Below are positions 27,001 through 42,000 of a DNA stretch of 64,000 nt, in pieces (position 1 is the first letter of the stretch; each line of letters opens with the position of its first letter). The notes beneath the pieces were generated by a model that worked only from the letters and a program-made list of their open reading frames with translations, was not told the origin of the DNA and searched no databases. This DNA is from Litomosoides sigmodontis (Eukaryota > Nematoda > Chromadorea > Rhabditida > Onchocercidae), in assembly GCA_963070105.1 (NCBI GenBank), contig OY718803.1, forward strand, positions 8,475,823-8,539,822, in the 5' to 3' direction. The position numbers and the translations under genes were made by a program.

Positions 27001-30000
27001 AACTGATTGCTATCTTCACGCATTTTTTCAGCCACAACTCGATCCTCCACTGTTTTTTGATCATCCTGCAAATTGAATAAATGCAAAAAATTAAAGAAGA
27101 ATGAAGAATCAATTTTAGTAATTTTCTGCTAACAAATATAAACTTTCACCTTCAAACGATCCAAAGCTTCATCGATTGTAGGAAGAAGGTTTTGTCTTTC
27201 AGTAATTTTGTCCGCATCAAGATTTCCCTCATCACTATCACTGATCATCATCTCATTTTTAAGCTTCCCCACGGTAGCAAGTTTGCGCTAAAGGAAAAAA
27301 TTGAAATGAGTAAATGATAAATACATTTCATATTTCCAGTCACCAAAAAATGATGTTGTGATAAAGGAAGAAAAAATATTGAGAAAAAAAAAGAACACCA
27401 CTAAAAACTTACATTTATATCGTCTAGCTGATCATCACGCTCAGATGCAGTAGCAGCAGTTTCATCAGAGATTGATGTTGGTAGAGCTTGTAATGACGAT
27501 AGTTGTGCTGCTTCAATTTCGTCTTTGATTTCATCAAATGTTGCATGCTCCTTTCCAACTGCATCAGTTAACCCTTTTACAAGATCACTGACTTGTCCCA
27601 ATAGCAAATTACCCTTCTCTTGTAATTCATTACCCTCATCATTCTGAGGAATATTCTCCAGCAAACTTTCAAGTTGATGCTTCATTCCCTCTAGCTTATT
27701 TAATGCAGCATTTTGCTCCTCAACTGTTTGCATCATTTGTATTTGTTCCATTTCATTAAGCACACTTTCGTTGACTGAATTTATCTCCGATGCTATAGCA
27801 TATAATTTGGCACGATCTGCCAATTTTCCTTTTTTGTCATCAAGTGCATCTTGTAACTGTACAACACGACCAAACAGATCATCAGTCACTAATGCACGTT
27901 TAACCATACCACCTTCCGAACACTGTTGTAACTTCTCTTCCAACTCTTCCACTCTCCCTTTCAGTTCTCGCAAATTTTCGGCTAATTGACCAATGCTTTC
28001 CAGCTGTTCTGATGATGATGCTTCACTAATGGGATCAACTGCAATAACATCATCGCCAATTGTGGTTAATGTAGTCAATATTTCGTGCAAATCCTGCATC
28101 AATTCTTGCTCTTTTTCTACATCTTTTTCAAGAGGGAGAAGCAAATTTTTGATTTTCTCCTCTACAGCATCTGCTTTCGCCAATAAATTCTCTTTGAGTT
28201 CAAGCTCACTGATATCCTCCATCTCTGATGATGGAATCTGATCGAGAAGAGAACGTAGCTCACTGATATCTTCCATGGCAACTAATAAATCTTGTGGAGT
28301 AGCATATTTATTGGCGAAATCATTCACTTTTTCTTCGCTATCATTAAGCTCTCGTTGAACTTCATCAAATCGATGATTCTCTTCTTCTTGTGCATCGTTT
28401 AATTTATCATTCACACGTGTTGACAAATTATTGTATCGATCTGTTAGCATATCAACGCTACGATAAAGCTCCTCAATGTTTTCAGTTTTTACCGGTAATA
28501 TTACATCTCTGATACGATCAGATTTTTCAACTACTATTGGCAAAGTCATATCTCTGAAACTCTTCAATGCATCCATTGTGCCGTCAACTTTTTCAAAATC
28601 ATTCTCAGCCTTAACAAGCGTTTCCTTAAAATCGTTGATCAAAGTTGACAGATTATTTTCAGCCTCCATTTCCTGCTTCTTTTTCACAATATCATCGTGC
28701 CATTGTTGGAAACTTTTGTTCACATCTGATAAACGATTGTCAAATTCCTCAACTGTAGAAGCAGGCTTCAATAATGGTGGTGTTAATTCTTCCTTCAATT
28801 CACACAATTTCTCCAATGACTTTCGTAATTCATTAACATCATTGATTCCTTTATTGGCAATGGACAATTCACAGCTAGCACTAGGAGTTTCTAGTTTACG
28901 CACATTATCTTCAAGATCCATCAATTGCTTGCTTACACTATCTGCTACTTCGTTAAATTCATTCAGCATAGCAAGCCGATCTTCCAAATTTCTTTCAACA
29001 TTGTCATACTGTTCATTTAGTGTGGAAATTTCATTAAATGATTTTGCATATAATGAATCCATATCCGGCATTCCTTCCAATTTCTCACATATATCTTGTA
29101 ATGCTGCCAAATGTGATCGGCCACTTTTAAGGTCATCAATTGCTTTTTGCAAATTGCTTGCTGTTGCGTTAACATCATTTTCCACTTTGTACGCTTCATC
29201 AACCATATCGTGTAGCTGTTTCGCTTCATCGTCAATTGTCCGTTGCAATGACACCGAAGCAACTTCATTCATCAATCGCTCTTCGGTTTCGTTTAGGAGC
29301 TGATTAAGCTTTTCATACTGATCATCTACAGATGATATGCTTAATTCATCTGAGTGTAGCACCAGCTTCGGTTGTCTGCTTTCCTTTTCCTTCAATTCTT
29401 CCACTATACCACTTACTTCTTCAAGCTCATTTTTTAATTCTTCTAATCGTGGAATCTCTGTTTCTTCACATGTTCCATTGCGAATCATTATGACGCAATC
29501 GTTCATCTTCTTCATTCGGTTGATTAAATCGTTTTGCATGTCAACAAGTTGCTTTTCTGTTGAAACATCTTCAGCAAGTGATGACGATAATTTCTGAAGT
29601 ATTCAACTAATTATAAATTTATCAAAATAACTATACATATCAAAAAATATATATAATTATATATATCATATCATATATATATATATATATAATTCAATAA
29701 AATTAGTACCTTAGCATCTTCTTCAGCTTTTTCAATTTTTTGCTTGATTTCATTGATTGCAGCAGGATGAGAAGTGGATAAATCGTGTTGTTTATCTGTC
29801 GCTTTCTGCAATAATTCCGTAATCTGATCCTGCAATCCTTGCAATATTTCCATATCGTTGATTGCTGCTCGATATGGTTGCGGTTGTGCATAGCTAGCAA
29901 GCAATCCTTCGATACTATCCGTAACCGCTCGCAACTCATCCCCTAATTCACCTTCACTTGCAATAGATTCACGTGAAGCGCGTGACTTATCAGTATGAGA

Positions 30001-33000
30001 TACTGTTTCGCTTAACATTCTTTCCATATCAATCTGTTCGTCGTTAGTCATGTCACTTCGATCATAATCTTTCAACTTATCAGTTGCTGAAGCCGCTAAC
30101 TCATGTGCTTGCAATTGATTCTCCAATGATAACTTTTCATTCTCAGATTGCATCATCTCTCTCATCTGTTCCTTTTCCGTTAGTTTCTCATCCAACTTCC
30201 TCTGCAAAAGATAATGATTTATGAATATTAAAGTAACGATTGATCGCACACTCTACGAATGACGATATTATTATGAAATATAAGAAAAATTGTTTATTGC
30301 TTGTAAGGAAATTAATTTACCTTGCATTCTTCAGCAAATTTTTTCGCATTTTCAAGTTCGGATTGAAGAGATGGGAGGGTGATGCTTCCTGGATGTGACT
30401 GCGAAATAAGCTCATTCATCATTGGTAGAATTTTATCAGCTGTTTCATTTAGCGCTAATTCAAGTGCATTAATTTGTTGATCAAATTCGGATAATGCTTT
30501 CTCGTCCCTTCTTCTCTTCTCCCCATCCGTTTCCTCTTCCTCCATGATTTGACTTACATTTGTTTGTATCGCATTCATCTGGTTCAATATTTCGGCAAAT
30601 TTCATTTCCATTTCTTTTTCAAGTAAATCATGCTCCACTTTGACATCCTCATCTTCCACTACAGGACGTTGTTGTTGCAATTGTTCTTTAACTTTCGCCA
30701 ATTCCCCTTCATCATATGGTTCAATCTTTTCTGCTTTTGCGACATTATCTAGTTGCTCGTTAACAAACAGGTAAATATGATTCAATTGTTCTGCTAACAT
30801 TTCAATTGATGGTTGAGATACACGATCAACGTGCAAACGAGTTCGTTTTGCTTCATCGTTTTTTGCTTGCAGATATTGTAATTGTGCTTGCAATCGTGGC
30901 AATTGATCGTCCTTTAGCATCTGAAATGAAAAAATAATAATAGTTATTTCTAAATCAAAAAAAAAAAATGCTACCTCTAAGAAATAATAATAAAATTAGA
31001 GGAGGAAACTTCGCTAAATTATATCAATAACCTCTTCAAGTTGTTCACGAACAATCGGTTCAGTTGAAAGATTCTCATTCAAATATTCCAGTTCTTTCGC
31101 CATTTGTTGGGCAGATTCATTCAGAATGTTTTCGTCATACAGTTCGTTACTTATTAACGATATGAGATTTTCATATTGCCGTTCTGTTTGATCAATATCC
31201 ACATCGTAAAAACGAACATCAGCGTATGCAGTTTCTAGTGGATTTAATTGTTCGCAAAGATTTTCTAATTTTACACGACTTGCACCACGTAAATCGTGTA
31301 CCTCTTCAGCTGCCTTCTGAAATGAAATGAATATAGAACTTAAATAATTATGAAGTAGAACAGTTTGGTAAAATCAATAAGATGAAAATTTTCATACAAA
31401 CCTTAAGCTTATCCAAATCATCAATCACTTCTTCATAGGATCTAATATGTTTAGTTCCAATTTCATCAAGTGGTTTCCGTTTTGTTTCAAGCTGATCTGT
31501 TGCATTCTCTCGTTCGTCAACGAACTGTGACCAGAGATCGGCACGATGTGACAAATTGGCTTGAAGTATTTTTGCATCCTCAACAATTGCTTTTAAATGT
31601 GTAGCCATTTCTTCATTTTCTGGCATCATCTTGAGCAATTCTGTTGCCGCTTTCACAGGCTTCATAAGTGCTTCCGATGTAGTAGCGTATATCGTTGGAA
31701 TTGTTTCAGCATCATTTAACACTGCTTGACCTTTCTCACTCAAACAGTTCAATTCGTTACACAACTGAGTGCTAGCCTCATGCATTTTTTCAACGGTATC
31801 CAATTCCTTATACAACTGATTGCTATCTTCAAGCATTTTTTCAGCCACAACTCGATCCTCCATTGTTTTTTGATCATCCTGCAAATTGAATAAATGCAAA
31901 AAATGAAAGAAGAATGAAGATAATATATGTGCTCGTTGAACCAGTTGAGCTTGCACAACCTTGGCTTCTTCAATTAGCTCCCATAACTGCTTAAAAATCA
32001 CCTCATCCGTTGTCGCATCGTTGATATTTAAATTGCCTGTCGCCTTAATGAGATCGGCTATTGAATCTGAGACGCAAAGATAGGAACCAACGGCAGCTTC
32101 CGAATCGCCCACAAGCTTCCGACCATCATTTACCAACTTTTCTAACTCATCGTGCAACGCCTTACAATCTGCGCCAATCTTTTCCTGGTACTCACCACGC
32201 TTTCCATCAAAATATTCATCATCCCCCTGAAACAAGTTATTCAAACACTACGTAACTGCTGTACCAACAGCATCGCTCATCTCATCCCCTTCAGCAATTC
32301 TATCGTAAAAGGAAACCACAAACACAACAGAGATGAAAAAAGCCAGTACAAATAATAATTACTTCGCTTATCACATTAAACCTTTTGAATTCCAGATGAA
32401 TTTGCTCATAATCATGAATCCCCAAAAGAACTATGGATAATATTACGAAAACATTACACACCATCATTAAAATTCTCACCTTCAGACGATCCAGAGCAAC
32501 CATTTCTTCAGCGGTATCCAATTCCTTATACAACTGATTGCTATCTTCACGCATTTTTTCAGCCACAACTCGATCCTCCACTGTTTTTTGATCATCCTGC
32601 AAATTGAATAAATGCAAAAAATTAAAGAAGAATGAAGAATCAATTTTAGTAATTTTCTGCTAACAAATATAAACTTTCACCTTCAAACGATCCAAAGCTT
32701 CATCGATTGTAGGAAGAAGGTTTTGTCTTTCAGTAATTTTGTCCGCATCAAGATTTCCCTCATCACTATCACTGATCATCATCTCATTTTTAAGCTTCCC
32801 CACGGTAGCAAGTTTGCGCTAAAGGAAAAAATTGAAATGAGTAAATGATAAATACATTTCATATTTCCAGTCACCAAAAAATGATGTTGTGATAAAGGAA
32901 GAAAAAATATTGAGAAAAAAAAAGAACACCACTAAAAACTTACATTTATATCGTCTAGCTGATCATCACGCTCAGATGCAGTAGCAGCAGTTTCATCAGA

Positions 33001-36000
33001 GATTGATGTTGGTAGAGCTTGTAATGACGATAGTTGTGCTGCTTCAATTTCGTCTTTGATTTCATCAAATGTTGCATGCTCCTTTCCAACTGCATCAGTT
33101 AACCCTTTTACAAGATCACTGACTTGTCCCAATAGCAAATTACCCTTCTCTTGTAATTCATTACCCTCATCATTCTGAGGAATATTCTCCAGCAAACTTT
33201 CAAGTTGATGCTTCATTCCCTCTAGCTTATTTAATGCAGCATTTTGCTCCTCAACTGTTTGCATCATTTGTATTTGTTCCATTTCATTAAGCACACTTTC
33301 GTTGACTGAATTTATCTCCGATGCTATAGCATATAATTTGGCACGATCTGCCAATTTTCCTTTTTTGTCATCAAGTGCATCTTGTAACTGTACAACACGA
33401 CCAAACAGATCATCAGTCACTAATGCACGTTTAACCATACCACCTTCCGAACACTGTTGTAACTTCTCTTCCAACTCTTCCACTCTCCCTTTCAGTTCTC
33501 GCAAATTTTCGGCTAATTGACCAATGCTTTCCAGCTGTTCTGATGATGATGCTTCACTAATGGGATCAACTGCAATAACATCATCGCCAATTGTGGTTAA
33601 TGTAGTCAATATTTCGTGCAAATCCTGCATCAATTCTTGCTCTTTTTCTACATCTTTTTCAAGAGGGAGAAGCAAATTTTTGATTTTCTCCTCTACAGCA
33701 TCTGCTTTCGCCAATAAATTCTCTTTGAGTTCAAGCTCACTGATATCCTCCATCTCTGATGATGGAATCTGATCGAGAAGAGAACGTAGCTCACTGATAT
33801 CTTCCATGGCAACTAATAAATCTTGTGGAGTAGCATATTTATTGGCGAAATCATTCACTTTTTCTTCGCTATCATTAAGCTCTCGTTGAACTTCATCAAA
33901 TCGATGATTCTCTTCTTCTTGTGCATCGTTTAATTTATCATTCACACGTGTTGACAAATTATTGTATCGATCTGTTAGCATATCAACGCTACGATAAAGC
34001 TCCTCAATGTTTTCAGTTTTTACCGGTAATATTACATCTCTGATACGATCAGATTTTTCAACTACTATTGGCAAAGTCATATCTCTGAAACTCTTCAATG
34101 CATCCATTGTGCCGTCAACTTTTTCAAAATCATTCTCAGCCTTAACAAGCGTTTCCTTAAAATCGTTGATCAAAGTTGACAGATTATTTTCAGCCTCCAT
34201 TTCCTGCTTCTTTTTCACAATATCATCGTGCCATTGTTGGAAACTTTTGTTCACATCTGATAAACGATTGTCAAATTCCTCAACTGTAGAAGCAGGCTTC
34301 AATAATGGTGGTGTTAATTCTTCCTTCAATTCACACAATTTCTCCAATGACTTTCGTAATTCATTAACATCATTGATTCCTTTATTGGCAATGGACAATT
34401 CACAGCTAGCACTAGGAGTTTCTAGTTTACGCACATTATCTTCAAGATCCATCAATTGCTTGCTTACACTATCTGCTACTTCGTTAAATTCATTCAGCAT
34501 AGCAAGCCGATCTTCCAAATTTCTTTCAACATTGTCATACTGTTCATTTAGTGTGGAAATTTCATTAAATGATTTTGCATATAATGAATCCATATCCGGC
34601 ATTCCTTCCAATTTCTCACATATATCTTGTAATGCTGCCAAATGTGATCGGCCACTTTTAAGGTCATCAATTGCTTTTTGCAAATTGCTTGCTGTTGCGT
34701 TAACATCATTTTCCACTTTGTACGCTTCATCAACCATATCGTGTAGCTGTTTCGCTTCATCGTCAATTGTCCGTTGCAATGACACCGAAGCAACTTCATT
34801 CATCAATCGCTCTTCGGTTTCGTTTAGGAGCTGATTAAGCTTTTCATACTGATCATCTACAGATGATATGCTTAATTCATCTGAGTGTAGCACCAGCTTC
34901 GGTTGTCTGCTTTCCTTTTCCTTCAATTCTTCCACTATACCACTTACTTCTTCAAGCTCATTTTTTAATTCTTCTAATCGTGGAATCTCTGTTTCTTCAC
35001 ATGTTCCATTGCGAATCATTATGACGCAATCGTTCATCTTCTTCATTCGGTTGATTAAATCGTTTTGCATGTCAACAAGTTGCTTTTCTGTTGAAACATC
35101 TTCAGCAAGTGATGACGATAATTTCTGAAGTATTCAACTAATTATAAATTTATCAAAATAACTATACATATCAAAAAATATATATAATTATATATATCAT
35201 ATCATATATATATATATATATATAATTCAATAAAATTAGTACCTTAGCATCTTCTTCAGCTTTTTCAATTTTTTGCTTGATTTCATTGATTGCAGCAGGA
35301 TGAGAAGTGGATAAATCGTGTTGTTTATCTGTCGCTTTCTGCAATAATTCCGTAATCTGATCCTGCAATCCTTGCAATATTTCCATATCGTTGATTGCTG
35401 CTCGATATGGTTGCGGTTGTGCATAGCTAGCAAGCAATCCTTCGATACTATCCGTAACCGCTCGCAACTCATCCCCTAATTCACCTTCACTTGCAATAGA
35501 TTCACGTGAAGCGCGTGACTTATCAGTATGAGATACTGTTTCGCTTAACATTCTTTCCATATCAATCTGTTCGTCGTTAGTCATGTCACTTCGATCATAA
35601 TCTTTCAACTTATCAGTTGCTGAAGCCGCTAACTCATGTGCTTGCAATTGATTCTCCAATGATAACTTTTCATTCTCAGATTGCATCATCTCTCTCATCT
35701 GTTCCTTTTCCGTTAGTTTCTCATCCAACTTCCTCTGCAAAAGATAATGATTTATGAATATTAAAGTAACGATTGATCGCACACTCTACGAATGACGATA
35801 TTATTATGAAATATAAGAAAAATTGTTTATTGCTTGTAAGGAAATTAATTTACCTTGCATTCTTCAGCAAATTTTTTCGCATTTTCAAGTTCGGATTGAA
35901 GAGATGGGAGGGTGATGCTTCCTGGATGTGACTGCGAAATAAGCTCATTCATCATTGGTAGAATTTTATCAGCTGTTTCATTTAGCGCTAATTCAAGTGC

Positions 36001-39000
36001 ATTAATTTGTTGATCAAATTCGGATAATGCTTTCTCGTCCCTTCTTCTCTTCTCCCCATCCGTTTCCTCTTCCTCCATGATTTGACTTACATTTGTTTGT
36101 ATCGCATTCATCTGGTTCAATATTTCGGCAAATTTCATTTCCATTTCTTTTTCAAGTAAATCATGCTCCACTTTGACATCCTCATCTTCCACTACAGGAC
36201 GTTGTTGTTGCAATTGTTCTTTAACTTTCGCCAATTCCCCTTCATCATATGGTTCAATCTTTTCTGCTTTTGCGACATTATCTAGTTGCTCGTTAACAAA
36301 CAGGTAAATATGATTCAATTGTTCTGCTAACATTTCAATTGATGGTTGAGATACACGATCAACGTGCAAACGAGTTCGTTTTGCTTCATCGTTTTTTGCT
36401 TGCAGATATTGTAATTGTGCTTGCAATCGTGGCAATTGATCGTCCTTTAGCATCTGAAATGAAAAAATAATAATAGTTATTTCTAAATCAAAAAAAAAAA
36501 ATGCTACCTCTAAGAAATAATAATAAAATTAGAGGAGGAAACTTCGCTAAATTATATCAATAACCTCTTCAAGTTGTTCACGAACAATCGGTTCAGTTGA
36601 AAGATTCTCATTCAAATATTCCAGTTCTTTCGCCATTTGTTGGGCAGATTCATTCAGAATGTTTTCGTCATACAGTTCGTTACTTATTAACGATATGAGA
36701 TTTTCATATTGCCGTTCTGTTTGATCAATATCCACATCGTAAAAACGAACATCAGCGTATGCAGTTTCTAGTGGATTTAATTGTTCGCAAAGATTTTCTA
36801 ATTTTACACGACTTGCACCACGTAAATCGTGTACCTCTTCAGCTGCCTTCTGAAATGAAATGAATATAGAACTTAAATAATTATGAAGTAGAACAGTTTG
36901 GTAAAATCAATAAGATGAAAATTTTCATACAAACCTTAAGCTTATCCAAATCATCAATCACTTCTTCATAGGATCTAATATGTTTAGTTCCAATTTCATC
37001 AAGTGGTTTCCGTTTTGTTTCAAGCTGATCTGTTGCATTCTCTCGTTCGTCAACGAACTGTGACCAGAGATCGGCACGATGTGACAAATTGGCTTGAAGT
37101 ATTTTTGCATCCTCAACAATTGCTTTTAAATGTGTAGCCATTTCTTCATTTTCTGGCATCATCTTGAGCAATTCTGTTGCCGCTTTCACAGGCTTCATAA
37201 GTGCTTCCGATGTAGTAGCGTATATCGTTGGAATTGTTTCAGCATCATTTAACACTGCTTGACCTTTCTCACTCAAACAGTTCAATTCGTTACACAACTG
37301 AGTGCTAGCCTCATGCATTTTTTCAACGGTATCCAATTCCTTATACAACTGATTGCTATCTTCAAGCATTTTTTCAGCCACAACTCGATCCTCCATTGTT
37401 TTTTGATCATCCTGCAAATTGAATAAATGCAAAAAATGAAAGAAGAATGAAGATAATATATGTGCTCGTTGAACCAGTTGAGCTTGCACAACCTTGGCTT
37501 CTTCAATTAGCTCCCATAACTGCTTAAAAATCACCTCATCCGTTGTCGCATCGTTGATATTTAAATTGCCTGTCGCCTTAATGAGATCGGCTATTGAATC
37601 TGAGACGCAAAGATAGGAACCAACGGCAGCTTCCGAATCGCCCACAAGCTTCCGACCATCATTTACCAACTTTTCTAACTCATCGTGCAACGCCTTACAA
37701 TCTGCGCCAATCTTTTCCTGGTACTCACCACGCTTTCCATCAAAATATTCATCATCCCCCTGAAACAAGTTATTCAAACACTACGTAACTGCTGTACCAA
37801 CAGCATCGCTCATCTCATCCCCTTCAGCAATTCTATCGTAAAAGGAAACCACAAACACAACAGAGATGAAAAAAGCCAGTACAAATAATAATTACTTCGC
37901 TTATCACATTAAACCTTTTGAATTCCAGATGAATTTGCTCATAATCATGAATCCCCAAAAGAACTATGGATAATATTACGAAAACATTACACACCATCAT
38001 TAAAATTCTCACCTTCAGACGATCCAGAGCAACCATTTCTTCAGCGGTATCCAATTCCTTATACAACTGATTGCTATCTTCACGCATTTTTTCAGCCACA
38101 ACTCGATCCTCCACTGTTTTTTGATCATCCTGCAAATTGAATAAATGCAAAAAATTAAAGAAGAATGAAGAATCAATTTTAGTAATTTTCTGCTAACAAA
38201 TATAAACTTTCACCTTCAAACGATCCAAAGCTTCATCGATTGTAGGAAGAAGGTTTTGTCTTTCAGTAATTTTGTCCGCATCAAGATTTCCCTCATCACT
38301 ATCACTGATCATCATCTCATTTTTAAGCTTCCCCACGGTAGCAAGTTTGCGCTAAAGGAAAAAATTGAAATGAGTAAATGATAAATACATTTCATATTTC
38401 CAGTCACCAAAAAATGATGTTGTGATAAAGGAAGAAAAAATATTGAGAAAAAAAAAGAACACCACTAAAAACTTACATTTATATCGTCTAGCTGATCATC
38501 ACGCTCAGATGCAGTAGCAGCAGTTTCATCAGAGATTGATGTTGGTAGAGCTTGTAATGACGATAGTTGTGCTGCTTCAATTTCGTCTTTGATTTCATCA
38601 AATGTTGCATGCTCCTTTCCAACTGCATCAGTTAACCCTTTTACAAGATCACTGACTTGTCCCAATAGCAAATTACCCTTCTCTTGTAATTCATTACCCT
38701 CATCATTCTGAGGAATATTCTCCAGCAAACTTTCAAGTTGATGCTTCATTCCCTCTAGCTTATTTAATGCAGCATTTTGCTCCTCAACTGTTTGCATCAT
38801 TTGTATTTGTTCCATTTCATTAAGCACACTTTCGTTGACTGAATTTATCTCCGATGCTATAGCATATAATTTGGCACGATCTGCCAATTTTCCTTTTTTG
38901 TCATCAAGTGCATCTTGTAACTGTACAACACGACCAAACAGATCATCAGTCACTAATGCACGTTTAACCATACCACCTTCCGAACACTGTTGTAACTTCT

Positions 39001-42000
39001 CTTCCAACTCTTCCACTCTCCCTTTCAGTTCTCGCAAATTTTCGGCTAATTGACCAATGCTTTCCAGCTGTTCTGATGATGATGCTTCACTAATGGGATC
39101 AACTGCAATAACATCATCGCCAATTGTGGTTAATGTAGTCAATATTTCGTGCAAATCCTGCATCAATTCTTGCTCTTTTTCTACATCTTTTTCAAGAGGG
39201 AGAAGCAAATTTTTGATTTTCTCCTCTACAGCATCTGCTTTCGCCAATAAATTCTCTTTGAGTTCAAGCTCACTGATATCCTCCATCTCTGATGATGGAA
39301 TCTGATCGAGAAGAGAACGTAGCTCACTGATATCTTCCATGGCAACTAATAAATCTTGTGGAGTAGCATATTTATTGGCGAAATCATTCACTTTTTCTTC
39401 GCTATCATTAAGCTCTCGTTGAACTTCATCAAATCGATGATTCTCTTCTTCTTGTGCATCGTTTAATTTATCATTCACACGTGTTGACAAATTATTGTAT
39501 CGATCTGTTAGCATATCAACGCTACGATAAAGCTCCTCAATGTTTTCAGTTTTTACCGGTAATATTACATCTCTGATACGATCAGATTTTTCAACTACTA
39601 TTGGCAAAGTCATATCTCTGAAACTCTTCAATGCATCCATTGTGCCGTCAACTTTTTCAAAATCATTCTCAGCCTTAACAAGCGTTTCCTTAAAATCGTT
39701 GATCAAAGTTGACAGATTATTTTCAGCCTCCATTTCCTGCTTCTTTTTCACAATATCATCGTGCCATTGTTGGAAACTTTTGTTCACATCTGATAAACGA
39801 TTGTCAAATTCCTCAACTGTAGAAGCAGGCTTCAATAATGGTGGTGTTAATTCTTCCTTCAATTCACACAATTTCTCCAATGACTTTCGTAATTCATTAA
39901 CATCATTGATTCCTTTATTGGCAATGGACAATTCACAGCTAGCACTAGGAGTTTCTAGTTTACGCACATTATCTTCAAGATCCATCAATTGCTTGCTTAC
40001 ACTATCTGCTACTTCGTTAAATTCATTCAGCATAGCAAGCCGATCTTCCAAATTTCTTTCAACATTGTCATACTGTTCATTTAGTGTGGAAATTTCATTA
40101 AATGATTTTGCATATAATGAATCCATATCCGGCATTCCTTCCAATTTCTCACATATATCTTGTAATGCTGCCAAATGTGATCGGCCACTTTTAAGGTCAT
40201 CAATTGCTTTTTGCAAATTGCTTGCTGTTGCGTTAACATCATTTTCCACTTTGTACGCTTCATCAACCATATCGTGTAGCTGTTTCGCTTCATCGTCAAT
40301 TGTCCGTTGCAATGACACCGAAGCAACTTCATTCATCAATCGCTCTTCGGTTTCGTTTAGGAGCTGATTAAGCTTTTCATACTGATCATCTACAGATGAT
40401 ATGCTTAATTCATCTGAGTGTAGCACCAGCTTCGGTTGTCTGCTTTCCTTTTCCTTCAATTCTTCCACTATACCACTTACTTCTTCAAGCTCATTTTTTA
40501 ATTCTTCTAATCGTGGAATCTCTGTTTCTTCACATGTTCCATTGCGAATCATTATGACGCAATCGTTCATCTTCTTCATTCGGTTGATTAAATCGTTTTG
40601 CATGTCAACAAGTTGCTTTTCTGTTGAAACATCTTCAGCAAGTGATGACGATAATTTCTGAAGTATTCAACTAATTATAAATTTATCAAAATAACTATAC
40701 ATATCAAAAAATATATATAATTATATATATCATATCATATATATATATATATATAATTCAATAAAATTAGTACCTTAGCATCTTCTTCAGCTTTTTCAAT
40801 TTTTTGCTTGATTTCATTGATTGCAGCAGGATGAGAAGTGGATAAATCGTGTTGTTTATCTGTCGCTTTCTGCAATAATTCCGTAATCTGATCCTGCAAT
40901 CCTTGCAATATTTCCATATCGTTGATTGCTGCTCGATATGGTTGCGGTTGTGCATAGCTAGCAAGCAATCCTTCGATACTATCCGTAACCGCTCGCAACT
41001 CATCCCCTAATTCACCTTCACTTGCAATAGATTCACGTGAAGCGCGTGACTTATCAGTATGAGATACTGTTTCGCTTAACATTCTTTCCATATCAATCTG
41101 TTCGTCGTTAGTCATGTCACTTCGATCATAATCTTTCAACTTATCAGTTGCTGAAGCCGCTAACTCATGTGCTTGCAATTGATTCTCCAATGATAACTTT
41201 TCATTCTCAGATTGCATCATCTCTCTCATCTGTTCCTTTTCCGTTAGTTTCTCATCCAACTTCCTCTGCAAAAGATAATGATTTATGAATATTAAAGTAA
41301 CGATTGATCGCACACTCTACGAATGACGATATTATTATGAAATATAAGAAAAATTGTTTATTGCTTGTAAGGAAATTAATTTACCTTGCATTCTTCAGCA
41401 AATTTTTTCGCATTTTCAAGTTCGGATTGAAGAGATGGGAGGGTGATGCTTCCTGGATGTGACTGCGAAATAAGCTCATTCATCATTGGTAGAATTTTAT
41501 CAGCTGTTTCATTTAGCGCTAATTCAAGTGCATTAATTTGTTGATCAAATTCGGATAATGCTTTCTCGTCCCTTCTTCTCTTCTCCCCATCCGTTTCCTC
41601 TTCCTCCATGATTTGACTTACATTTGTTTGTATCGCATTCATCTGGTTCAATATTTCGGCAAATTTCATTTCCATTTCTTTTTCAAGTAAATCATGCTCC
41701 ACTTTGACATCCTCATCTTCCACTACAGGACGTTGTTGTTGCAATTGTTCTTTAACTTTCGCCAATTCCCCTTCATCATATGGTTCAATCTTTTCTGCTT
41801 TTGCGACATTATCTAGTTGCTCGTTAACAAACAGGTAAATATGATTCAATTGTTCTGCTAACATTTCAATTGATGGTTGAGATACACGATCAACGTGCAA
41901 ACGAGTTCGTTTTGCTTCATCGTTTTTTGCTTGCAGATATTGTAATTGTGCTTGCAATCGTGGCAATTGATCGTCCTTTAGCATCTGAAATGAAAAAATA